From contig KN832570.1 in NCBI GenBank assembly GCA_000827205.1, forward strand, positions 305,341 through 369,340: a DNA stretch of 64,000 nt, given 5' to 3'. The number at the start of each line of letters is the position of its first letter. Position 1 is the first letter of the stretch. Below the pieces are notes generated by a model. It had not been told where the DNA came from, searched no databases, and worked only from the letters and a program-made list of their open reading frames with translations. The stretch is from Plicaturopsis crispa FD-325 SS-3. Taxonomy: Eukaryota; Basidiomycota; Agaricomycetes; Amylocorticiales; Amylocorticiaceae. A program made the position numbers and the translations under genes. Positions 53,985-64,000 of the stretch are shown here, piece after piece.

Positions 53985-56525
53985 TCAGTCCGAGTCATCG
54001 CCATCGACGTCGTGCGGTGTCCGTTGCGCCTCGAGGGAGTCTTTTGTGTCCTTGGTATCAAATGTCGTCGTGCTGTTCATCCGGTTGTTGACGAGCTGGA
54101 TGCAAAAAAGTCAGTGATCCCGCGACAAGGCCTGCAATACGCACGACTCACCCCTCCAATGGGCCTCGAGTAGTCCACATGATCCCTGAGGCTAGAAGAG
54201 CTGGACTGTCCGACCGCGCCCAGCCGGAAGCTCAACCGAGGGTCCAAAAGACTGCGAGGCTCAGGCGGATCCTCCGCCGACGTCGAGGGCAGGGGTGGCA
54301 GAGTCAGAGGCGCCCGCTCCCACGGTTTTCGCATATTTTCTGGGGGGATATCCCTGGGCGGCGCATGGGCGGCGAACACAGTCGTAGTTGGCGAGTGCGA
54401 ATTCAGGAGCGATGACGGCGGTGGCGTGTGCGACCTGAGGAAGCCCGGCGGCGGCCGGTCGCCTGGGTACGTCGGGGACGTGGGCCGGCGGGTCATCGTG
54501 GGCGACACGCGTGCCGGGTACATCGGCGGCGGGTAAGTCGGCGAGGGGCCGCGCGACTTGACTGGGGACTCTGGGGAGGACCCGCGGCCGCCGCGCAGGC
54601 GCGAGACGAAGCTTTTGAAGCTGTCGGAAGACTTGTTCTTGCCCTTGTACCTGAGGCTCGACGGGGGGTTCTCCCCGCGCGAGGTAGAGCGCTTCGCCTG
54701 CCCCGGTCGCAGGGCATATGTGGAGGAATCGGACGGCGTGGAAGGGAGCCCGTGGTCGTGGGAGGACGTGGCGGTGGGGTAAGTAGACGCGCCGTGGCCG
54801 TACGGACTGCTGTTGCTATTTTCCCCGGAGCTGCCGCTCCCGCTGGTGCTCATGTAGCCCGCGTCCTGACCGTGCGCGGCCGTGGAGTGTCCGTGCGACG
54901 ACTCGACATTCGTTGGGGAAGGCGCCGAGTTTCCGAGCTGGTTGTACGGGATCTCGCGTCCACCGAACCATAACGCGGGATCTGGCCCGCCGGACGGTGT
55001 TCGTCTCCTAGGGAATTCGGGCCTACCTGCAGCGTCCACAGCTACCCCGAATTCATCAGTGTACGCCTGGCCGTCGGCCGGATATACAAACTGCCCTTCA
55101 ACGGGATAGGCGAGCGTCTCCGCTGCCTGTCCGAGCCCGGGCATGTAAGTCATCGGCCCATAGGACGCATTCCTAACCGGTGAATGATTCTCCGTACTGC
55201 CCGAGCCGTATGCACCGAAACCAGACCCAGAGTGCCCCGAGGACGTCGCCTCCGGCTCGTCAGCGCGCGTCAAATGGCCGGTCTCGCTCCTGTTCGCCAC
55301 CAAGCCGCCGTAGGGCTCAGACATGCTGCGGCTGACCTCTTCGTTTCGGTCGTCATCTTCAAGTGGTGGCCGCCAGGGTGCATCCGGGGCGAAGTTGATG
55401 GGCTTTACCGATCCGCGGGCGCCTGTTTGCTGTTTGCGATGCCGCCGCAGCGCCATAAAGATCCAGCCTGCGACGAACGCGACTGCGGCAAGACTTCCGA
55501 GGACGAGCCCCGCTATCGCACCGTGGTGCGTCGCGAAACTAGGCAGAGCACGGATTAGTAAAAATAGGACATACGATGCAGACACGTACAAGTCGCTCGA
55601 GTTGCTCTGCGTGTTTGGGCTGAGGGTGCCCGACGCGATGACGGTGCTTACTGAAGTGATCTGGGTGGCAGCGCCGCCTCCAGCCGGACTAGTCTCAATG
55701 ATAACGGTTGTGAGATAGGTCGAAGTAGACTGGGATGCTGAGGAGGACGAAGACGGAGGTATAAATGTGGACGTCGTGATATCTATATCAGATGATGATG
55801 AGGATGAGCTCGAAGAAGTCGTTGTCGAGGCAGGGGTAGACCTGGAAACCGTGGAAGATGCAGTAATGGTATCCGTCGAGCTGGGCGGTGCAGATGAGGA
55901 ATCTGACCGGGTGGATGAGCTAGATGTGGTCGGAGTACCGGTACTCGACGGATCAGCAGTGGTCGAGGACCTGTACATGATGTAAGCCCCGGGAAAGATA
56001 AAATATGACCCCGACACCATAAAATACTCACAAGGTTGAAGACTGCCTAGACGACGATACAGAGGAGGACGTGACGGGTGTGGTCGATGTCGTAGCTGTG
56101 GTAGATGAGGAAGAAGTCGGACCCAAGGTAATGGATGAGAACGACGTCGGTAGGATGAAAGACGACGACGAGGTCCTTGCAGTAGTGCCCGCCGAGGCGT
56201 TATCAGAGCTGAAGAATGAGGCGGATGAGCTCGGGTCACTCTCGGCGCGTGGACTAACTGACGAGGAGGTCGAAGAGGTCGACGCGACCTGCGAGGTTGA
56301 TGAAGCTGTAGACGCGCTACTTGACGGCGCGTCGAAACTCGACGGTGCGGGCGCATAAGGAGAACCTCCCGCCGTCGAACTTGTAGCAGAGGGCAGAGAA
56401 GACGCGCCGGCGGCCGTGGAGGAGGAGGGAGAGGGAGTCGTGGACAATTGGCTTATCGAGGTCGATGAAGACTGTCCATCGAGGGATGACAAGACGGACG
56501 TTAACGGGTCCTGGCGGGGACGCAT
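53985..56525 (-). CDS. Ser/Thr-rich single-pass surface protein, Mid2-like
   Basis: Four exons join in phase: 56525-56032, 55970-55590, 55538-54152 and 54095-53985, giving about 790 aa. The N-terminal ~290 residues are Ser/Thr-rich and would be heavily O-glycosylated. One membrane segment follows at about residues 300-320 (AIAGLVLGSLAAVAFVAGWI), with RRHRKQQ on the cytosolic side. The long tail is Pro/Ser/Gly-rich with many potential phosphosites and ends DVDGDDSD. This is the layout of fungal cell-wall stress sensors (Mid2/Wsc type). The 55589-55539 intron has a clear branch site (TACTAAT) and removes a false hydrophobic stretch. No signal peptide is visible at the ATG used, so an upstream exon may supply it; an open frame at 56750-56620 could belong. 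Confidence 0.72.
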
Positions 56526-58939
56526 GGCTTGTCTCTGGGAGAACTTATTCCTACGACGACATATATCGAGTGGTTAATCTCGATTCGCGTTGCAGCCGAA
56601 ACGGATGCGAGACTCACAAATAGAGAATCCTCCTTCGTTTCCTCGACTGGAAGTGGCTAGCGATGTCGTGGTGCAACGGCTGAGACACCCGGCTAACGGT
56701 GGCATCTCCCAGCGTCGGTGACGGTTCCACTTCAACGAGCAGCTCAGAAGCCATCGGCCCAATTACCAACGGCTTCAAACTCCGGTGGTGCAACAGCGGC
56801 TAAGCGGCTACCGTAAGTCGTGGACGTAAATGCCAAGCGACACGCGTCGGTGTACAGAGAAAACCTGCGACAAACCACGACAAGAAAACGCGTCGAGACG
56901 ACAGCACCCAGCAAGTCAATTGTAGGGCGCAAATGAGGGTGGTGGCTTGATGAAGCTAGTTTTTGGATGACAGAAGTACAGCTATCTGGCAGGTGTGCGA
57001 GTACACTGCATAGGTGTTCCAGTGTACAGCTGTACAAAATCCTTTGGGTAATAGCGGAAAAAATGAGCGTGTTGGACAAGAAAGTACGGTTAAGGATGGC
57101 TAGAGAACGACAGCCACATGAAAGCAAGAGCAGAACTGCAACGTCCAGGCGGCGACGCCACCAACGACAAGGACTGGGCAAAATTGACCAATGAACACGA
57201 ACGTCGGGTGTGATCGGTAGTTTACGTAGGTAAATTATTGCCTAGCTCCTCGTCAGTTCGTCTTTGCAGCATCGCGTCAGACGTCTGGTTGCTAGCCAGT
57301 AGCCGCTGCCGAACGCGCGTTCAAAACCTGCATCTACTGTCGCATTATGGGCATCTGTTCGACTGGATGGCGTGCAAACGGGAAAGGTATGTACTGGGAG
57401 ACTCTCTAGCGCTGCCGTCTTTGACATTGCGTATTCTAGACGGATCGCATATCATATCGCGCACATAGGTCGCGGTCCGATAGCGTTGTACGCTTGTCGA
57501 GCACACACCGAGAGTTTAGGCTCGAGCGACAGAGGGACGAGCCGCACCAAAGTCGTTTCAAGAGCTGTCGACATCCTTACCGTCTATCTGAAGCAAATTT
57601 GAAGAACGTTCGAGTACTCGAGTACTGTGTTGCTGTTTTCTGGAAATTATTATATTCATTGCTTAGTATCGTTCGTCTGGTAGCAGTAGTACTACTACAT
57701 CATAGGATGAACTAGTACTGTACGCAACATCGTTAAGCGAAGAAAAGGGAGCGCTCCCTACCTACGCAGGTTCGATATTTTCCTGCAAGAAGATTGAGGG
57801 AACGAAGGTAGTTGAGTAGCGGGCCAACAGTTTTGCTACTAACACCACTGGTTGTCGGTTTTTGGTTCATGCGTAAGGTCATTCGTGAAGCTTTGAAGGC
57901 TGCATCTAGCGAGCGCGGAGCTCGGTGCTTGGTGAGTCGGGAACGAGCGCGTCGGCGCCACAAAAATGCGGTCGTGCTAGGCTCGAAAGGCCAAGTTATG
58001 TTGGCGCCGAGCCCATGTCCGAGGTGTCAACGCATTCGCAGCACTGGAAATTGGCATGTGAGCATGTTTGGAAGGAACAGAGATGTAATGTTGGGCGGGG
58101 ATACAGCAGATGATACGGTACGGACGTACCGTACATATGGCACCCAAATACGGAGGGTCGATTGCATCTGGGCACGTTAAGCTCAGGATTACCGTGAAGA
58201 TAAGGGAAACATGAGGATGGCCAACCATAAATGAGCACGTACCCGCCGCAACGCGTCCATGAGTGCTGTAACACAAGGACGAAAGTACGCACGCCGAGCA
58301 CGGATAAAATTTATCGAATGCGGCATTGTGCATCACTCTGACGAGCTCTCGTCTTATCTGCGCTACGTATGCTCGCATTTTAGCAACTGCGTGCCCTACC
58401 ATGGATTTTCCTGCTCCGGGGCGGCAATAGTGCGCTTAGTTCATGGCGAGCAGAACCGCAGGGCTGCCTTGGGCGGCGGCGCTAAGACACGGGAAAAGGC
58501 CATTCAGCGCTATTTCTGCCTGTCCGAGAGCGTCAGAGAGTGTAGACTCGTATAGCTTGCACTACAGTGTCCGGCGTAAAGACTAAGATGAAACTGTGCT
58601 GAACGTTTGAAGTTGAGTGTACCAGACAGTGTGTCGCGGAGGCTAATTTTTGGCAAAATGGGACCAAATTGTCATATATTTGTCACAGATTTGCATCCTA
58701 ACAAATCACGGATCCATATGCGCGACTCTGATAATTCAGCGACGAGCCCGTGTTTCCTCCGCTTACTCCTCTAAGATCGCTCTCAAGCCGACACAGAGCG
58801 TTTCTTAAGCTGCTAGCCGTCTACAGTCGCGCTCTATTCGTACTCTCAGCAACCGCAGCTCTAGCAGACAGGAGGGACACCGTTCAGTATCCACGCAGCG
58901 CCTCCAACCGAGCTTGGGATCTAGGGCGGCAGAGTTGCT
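56526..58939. other. long intergenic, possible 5' exon of the Mid2-like gene
   Basis: On the minus strand, 56753-56618 starts MASELLVEVEPSPTLGDATV and ends at GTGAGT, but its phase does not fit the next exon, so I leave it out of the gene. The rest (56760-58939) shows only short unsupported frames. Confidence 0.4.
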
Positions 58940-61083
58940 ATGCATGGCACCTTGACCGACGATAAACAGGTCTTGGAATCGATATCCGAAGGCGTCAAAT
59001 TGACCGGATCCTTGCTGGAATGGGACTGGGACACCGAACATGCAGATAGGAAACGGGAGGCGAAGGCGGATGCGGCGCTGCATGGCGCGCAGCCCTTTCA
59101 AGTGGACAGGCGGCTGCTGAAGGACGTCGTGAGAGAGAAGATGGGCTGCGAAGTTGGGAGGATTACTTTCTTGAGCTCAGGTACGTTTCCCCGCATATAC
59201 AACACGACGAGCTTTTGCTTATGATCACCTTCACCCTTAGGCACCTTTCATAAGGTAAAGACACTGCACGGACGGGAATTGCACTAGCTGATCCAGTCAT
59301 AGGCATATCTTGTAACTCTCACTAGTCGTCGCGAGCTGGTGGCACGCGTCGCTCGGCGGTATATGCCAAGACTGAAGACGGAATCAGAAGTCGCGACCAT
59401 GCACTACCTTCGCGAAAAGACCTCTGTCCCCGTCCCTACCGTGTATTTCTACGACTCGAACCCCTATAATCGGCTCGGGGGTGAATATATCTTAATGTCC
59501 AAGGTGCGGTGTCTAACGCGACCTTCGCGCACGCGTTGCTGACGCGCATTGCAGGCTCCTGGGATACCATTGTCCAGGGTGTATCATTCCATGTCCAACC
59601 AGGAGTTGGTCTCGCTTCTTGAAAACATCGCATCCATTGTAATTCCACTTTTCGCGCATCGTTTCAACCGATTAGGTTCCCTGTATTCCGGGCCGCCCCC
59701 CAATGCCGACTCCATTGGCTCATCAACCGCGCCTACACCAAAGGCGACCAACGCCCATTTCTCATTCTCTACGATGTCAAAGACAGGCATGTCGGGCCCC
59801 GCAGAGACGCCAAAGTCCGCGCTGGCGCTGTCGAGGACGAACAGCACCATGGCGATCGAGTTTCACGTCGGGCCGATCATCTCGTGGCCGTTCTTTGGGT
59901 CCGGCCGCGGCGAGCTAATGCACCCCGGGGAAATTAACCGCGGGCCGTGGTCGAGCACGTACGCGTATCTGCGCTCCTGCGCCGACCGTGAGGTCTCGGG
60001 CGTGGTCCGCGAGAACGAAGGCAAGGCCGCGCCGCATCGACTGCACCTTGACCCGGACGCGATCCGCGCGTCGCGGCATCACCACTTGAGGGCGGTGCCC
60101 GGGGACGAGAGCGATGAAAGTGATGAGTGGGATCTTGACGAGAGCGAGGGCGAGTGGGATGGACCCGGAGATGTGATGTACAGGGACTATCGACGGATGC
60201 AGAGAAGCACCTTCCTCGTCGCGCACATGGCCACGAGGGAGGAAACGGTGAGGCAGGAGATGAACCGGTGGGTCAATCTCATGGAGAGACTGGGTGTCGC
60301 GTCAGATCTCGAGAATGGTGAGACGTTCGGGATAGATCTGCACGATCTCAGCTTGGAGAACGTCTTTGTCGACGCGCACGACGTTTCCAAAATTGTGCGT
60401 AGTCTCCCCTCCTTTCCTGGCCCCCGTCTCATTCTCTCTTCTAGACGTGCGTAATCGATTGGGAGTCTACGACGACCCGTCCGCTATGGGCCTGCGCACA
60501 TCTTCCTGCCTTCCTGGAGTCCAGCCCCTTTACCGCTGACCGCTTCCGCGAGGCTGTCGCTAAGCTGGCCGTACCCCACGCGTCCCACACGAAGATCCAG
60601 CCGTCGAAACTTTCCAAGGACGTCGACGTCGCTGCCTTGGCGCGCGAATGGCTGCACTTCGAAGCCGCGGGCACGCGCCTGCGCATGGCGCACCGCTTCG
60701 TCGAGTGGGACGGGTGGGAGGAGGGCCTCATCGACACTATCCTCGGCCCGGAGGACGAGGAAGAAGAGTGGTTCAAGGACGTCGACGCGGACGCGGATCA
60801 CGTCCTCTGTGCGGGCAGCCCGCCACTCTCGAAGTCCAGCGACAGCGAGGAGAGCCCCGTGGAGAGCATCCTGGTGGCGTCCCTGAAGCGGCGGAAGGCG
60901 GAGGGCGCACGGCTGCCTTTCGCGAAGGAGAAGGAGAAGGTGCAGATGCTCAATACCACGGGCGATATCTGCGGCGGGCGGGGCGGTGAGCTGGGGCGCC
61001 GGCTGGAAGCCTGGTTGACTGTCGGCGGCGCCAAGCGTCCGTCTGGCGAGGTTGACGGCGAATACGATGCTGAGGCGGAGTGA
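58940..61083 (+). CDS. aminoglycoside phosphotransferase-fold (APH) protein
   Basis: Five exons join in phase: 58940-59180, 59241-59254, 59303-59503, 59555-60394 and 60445-61083, giving 644 aa. The second exon is only 14 nt. Kinase-like N-lobe parts are FLSSGTFHKAYLVTLTSRRE (a nucleotide-loop-like strand pair) and VARVARRYMPRLKTESEVAT; LGGEYILMSKAPGIPLSRVY is the hinge region. The catalytic loop reads DLHDLSLENVFVD and the metal-binding motif VIDWEST, as in APH/choline kinase-like enzymes. Large acidic insertions (DESDESDEWDLDESEGEWD) and a long Ser-rich linker enlarge the protein compared with the ~350 aa core. Such genes are numerous in agaricomycetes; natural substrates are unknown. No signal peptide. 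Confidence 0.85.
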
Positions 61084-61447
61084 TGGGTGCTGCCTGTCGC
61101 CGTATTTATTCCGCGGATATAGAATGAGTAGCCTACAGTGACGCGCATGCTAATAGGTTGGATCACGACATGTACAAGTGTACTACTACCTATACTTAAC
61201 GAACACATCGATTTACGCATTGCTTACTCTTGTCGGTCAAGACCTCGAGCTCTCTGGTCTGAAAAGCCCACAAAAAAGGCTGCAGCAAGTTGGAAGACGA
61301 CATGGGTGAAATATCAATGAGAGTAAGCACAGTGCGGGGTATGTACATCACGGGTAAGCAAATACCTATAGCATTATATATATGACAGTAATAAGGCAAT
61401 AAAGACGGACGATGCAATGACAACAACATAAAGACATACGATACGGC
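61084..61447. other. 3' intergenic between convergent genes
   Basis: Short shared 3' region of the APH-like and amidase genes; nothing recognised. Confidence 0.5.
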
Positions 61448-63387
61448 TCAGAACTCCTTCCCAACGAAGGCTCTGTCAGCGGCGGCCATGGCGTCCTTGA
61501 TGACGCCCATGCCCTTGAGCACGCGCTCCTCCTCGAGGCGCCGCCCGACGATCTGGATGCCCACGGGCAGACCGTGCATCTTCTCAGCGTCGTACAGCGT
61601 GTACGCGTCCTTCGCGACGCCCGTCCGCCCCTCCAGCGAGAAGTCTGCGGGCAGCGCATCAAGCGCTTTGTCGACGAAAGTGATGGGCATCACCGCCGTA
61701 GTGTAATCGATCTGCACCCAGCGCCCCGTCAGCACGCGCCTCGACACAAGCAGACTGACGGCGCAGACTTACGACGTTCCAGACAAAGGTCGAGCTCGAG
61801 CTGCTCATGGTCACCTTCGCGGTCGTGTGCCGCGGGATCGCGGGCATCGGGTGCGGCGCGGTGAGCAGAAAGTCGAATTCCTCGGCGTTCCAGCGCTCGT
61901 GCCACCGCTGGCGGTAGTCGTCGCGCTTGAGGATGAGCGCGCGCTCCTCGAGGGGCGTCGGCGGGTGCAGCACGTCGATCAGGTCCGCCCCGAGCGAGTC
62001 ACCCACGAACCGGCGCGTGATCCACGACAGGAAGTTCTTCACGAATTTCGGCAGGTGGAAGACGTTGTAGGTCGCGCGCACGGCGGGCTCGATGCCCTCC
62101 CCGCGCCGTAGGGGGTCGATGACTTGGGCACCTGGGAAGCAGGTGAGGATTATACTTGGCGGCGAAATAGATCCGTGCTCACCGGCGTCAGAGAAAGCAA
62201 TGGGGTATCCAAGCTTCAGGCCCTCCACGATGGTCGGGGAAGGATCACTGCGGAAGAATGAGCCGATCTTTCCCAGGGGCGCATTGGTGGGACTCACAAA
62301 TCTACAACGTTGTGGCCCTCCGCTCGAAGGGCTTCAGCAACCCATTTCAATGCGCGTGTGCACGCGGGCGATGGAGGTATCACACCATCGTCCCAAATGA
62401 CGCCAAATTTAAGTTTCTTGCCCGCGAAATCGACGTCTCGCCAGGGCATTGGAATGACCTGGGAGCGGTCAGCGTCTAGCGCCCGCAAAGACAATAAGCA
62501 CGCACCGATTGGTCGTACTTCCACGGCTGCATCTGCATCATCCTCTTCCAGAACTCCTCCAAATCCGCGAGGTCATGCGCCATCGGGCTCGTAATGATCT
62601 GAATGCCCTCGAGGCCCGGCGAGCAGCTGACGCAGCCCTCGCCCGGGAAGCGTCCCACACTCGCCTTCATGCCGTACACCCCGCACCAGTGCGCAGGGGC
62701 GCGCAGACTACCGCCGATATCCGTGCCGATCTCGATCTTGGACCCGCGATACGCGAGGAGCGCAGCGCCGCCGCCCGTCGACCCGCCGGCGGCGTACGCG
62801 GCGTTGTACGGGTTCGAGGTGTACCCGAAGAGGTCGGAGAAGGTCTCGCAGCCAAAGAGGCCGGTCGGGTTCGTGGTCTTTGCGTACACGAGCGCGCCGG
62901 CGTCGCGCAGGAGGCGCACGATGGCGGCGTCGCGCGCGGCGGGGTGGCGGACGTTGCGGGAGTAGCCGACGGTTGTGTCGCAGCCCTGGACGTTGATGCA
63001 GTCCTTGATGCTGATGGGCACGCCGAGGAGGGGCTGCTTGGTGTCGGGGTCCCAGCCGGTGAGCGCGTCGTCGAAGATGAGGTCGGTGAGGCAGTTTGTG
63101 GCGTTGTGGGCGGCGAGCGCGCGTTTGCCGTATGCGCGGATGATGTCGTAGCCGGAGAAATGGCCCTCTGCGTAGCCGTCGACAAGATGGGAGAGGGAGA
63201 GCCCGTGGATCTTGGACTCGAGGTCTGTATGGGGGACGCCGTAGACGGGCGATAAGGCATCGACGCGATCCTTTCGTGATTCCTGCTTCCAGGCGCTGTG
63301 TGCACGTCGTGAGCGGTGTACGACTTCTCTCTCTGAGTGAAAGCAAACTCACCAGTCGCGGCTGTGGGCGGATGACCAGGAAAACAT
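61448..63387 (-). CDS. amidase (amidase signature family)
   Basis: At least six exons. Exon 1 is short: 63387 onwards, MFSWSSAHSRD, donor GTGAGT. The next starts AWKQESRKDRVDALSPVYG. The catalytic Ser-cisSer-Lys set is visible: the Lys in VPISIKDCINVQGCDT, the cis-Ser in AAGGSTGGGAALLAYRGSK and the nucleophile Ser in GTDIGGSLRAPAHWCGVYGM. Later exons give MPWRDVDFAGKKLKFGVIWD, FFRSDPSPTIVEGLKLGYP, the helical ERALILKRDDYRQRWHERW, and the end YTTAVMPITFVDKALDALP, HGLPVGIQIVGRRLEEERVL and FVGKEF. It resembles fungal acetamidase/fatty-acid amide hydrolase-type enzymes of about 550-570 aa that hydrolyse amides to acid and ammonia; the substrate is unknown. No signal peptide. I traced the later splice sites less precisely. 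Confidence 0.93.
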
Positions 63388-64000
63388 GGTGGGTGCTTGT
63401 GTTTGAGGGGGGAGTTTTCTGTCAAGAATCCTATAACATACCGACTGCGCTATTTAGATGGTATGGACCGTACGAAAACAACCGAGTATTCTGAACGAGT
63501 TCTCTCGTTCGAGGCGTTCCCTTCATCCTGTCGGAGCAATTTCGTACCGATCAACGGGCTCTATCAAACTCTGTCAAGCGACGGACTTTATGGCGTTCCA
63601 GGGCAAGTGCAGCGTGTTTGAACGGCCCGTTGGACCTGGCGCTGGCTTTGCCAGGCTTTCCAGCGTCGCACCGCGATTTTCAGAGCAGGCAGGACTGGCA
63701 CGGCGAGGAGAGCATGTAGTTTAGATGAAGGTACGGAGCAAGCGGGGAAAACCATATTTTAGTCGCGAGTCGGGGCTTAACGCGCGCCGCGCTGATGTAC
63801 CCTCGATTCTCATGTATCTCGGCGAATATTGCACCGTTTCAAAAGATTCGAGCTGGGCTGGAATCTCCTACTAATGACTTAGTACCTCGACGTGAAATCC
63901 AAGAAACGAACGAAAAAACGAGTTCTACTTTCCTAGGCGCGGCCACTGATTTGCTTGCAAACAGCGATAGTTTCCCACCGTGCCGCGTCGAACGTGACCT
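63388..64000. other. promoter side of the amidase, window end
   Basis: No gene recognised up to the window edge. Confidence 0.5.

Noticed and set aside
62509-63255. 248-aa open frame on the plus strand
   Set aside because: Antisense to the amidase, which has a full catalytic signature.
1-64000. tRNA, rRNA or CRISPR features
   Set aside because: I looked for T-loop-like GTTCGANTC with matching acceptor stems and for spaced repeats, and found none I could support.

Overview
This window is nuclear DNA of a filamentous basidiomycete, most likely an agaricomycete and perhaps one of the Polyporales. The evidence is the gene style: many introns of about 45-70 bp with GTRNGT/YAG sites, 10-12 exons per P450, a single-chain ATP-citrate lyase, an expanded P450 array, and a KDZ transposase of the type abundant in mushroom genomes. 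All exon joins below were worked out by hand from splice sites, phase and family similarity.

Layout. 1-501 holds the 3' end of an unrecognised gene; 665-3485 (-) a KDZ transposase; 4752-5643 (-) a DUF7330 protein; 6229-8387 (-) CYP copy 1, which carries a frameshift; 9246-13263 (-) ATP-citrate lyase; 13588-14014 an inverted-repeat element containing a 34-bp palindrome. Then comes a housekeeping block: an RNase III-fold protein like mitoribosomal mL57 (15662-16729, -), a prenylated UBL3-like protein (18504-19286, +), ribosomal protein eL20 (19988-20682, -), a beta-propeller lactonase (21182-22392, -) and a DUF2264 protein (23173-25207, +). Next are CYP copy 2 (26955-29119, +), a 63-residue four-exon gene (29745-30126, +), a TA-flanked MITE (30457-31049), a gap flanked by identical sequence, a second DUF7330 gene (33022-34019, +) and CYP copy 3 (35580-37767, +). 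Two unrecognised disordered proteins (38531-39565 and 39841-41784, both -) and a DUF1275 membrane protein (42459-43491, +) separate these from CYP copies 4, 5 and 6 (44020-53073, all -). The right end has a Mid2-like surface sensor (53985-56525, -), a phosphotransferase-fold protein (58940-61083, +) and an amidase (61448-63387, -).

The main theme is a six-member P450 array caught at different stages of duplication and decay. Copies 2 and 3 read as intact. Copy 1 has a one-base deletion in the proline hinge and copy 4 a one-base deletion near the C-terminus. Copy 5 is split by a transposon of about 1.66 kb with 7-bp target duplications. Copy 6 is a 5'-truncated relic with a mutated haem motif. 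In copies 1-5 the oxygen-activation motif of helix I sits on its own 14-nt microexon. The CYP + DUF7330 pair occurs twice in opposite orientation, which points to segmental duplication with inversion. No polyketide, peptide or terpene backbone synthase is present, so I do not call a canonical biosynthetic cluster.

Two runs of N (31332-31892 and 48296-49068) interrupt the sequence. The first looks artefactual: the 800 bp before it are repeated exactly after it.
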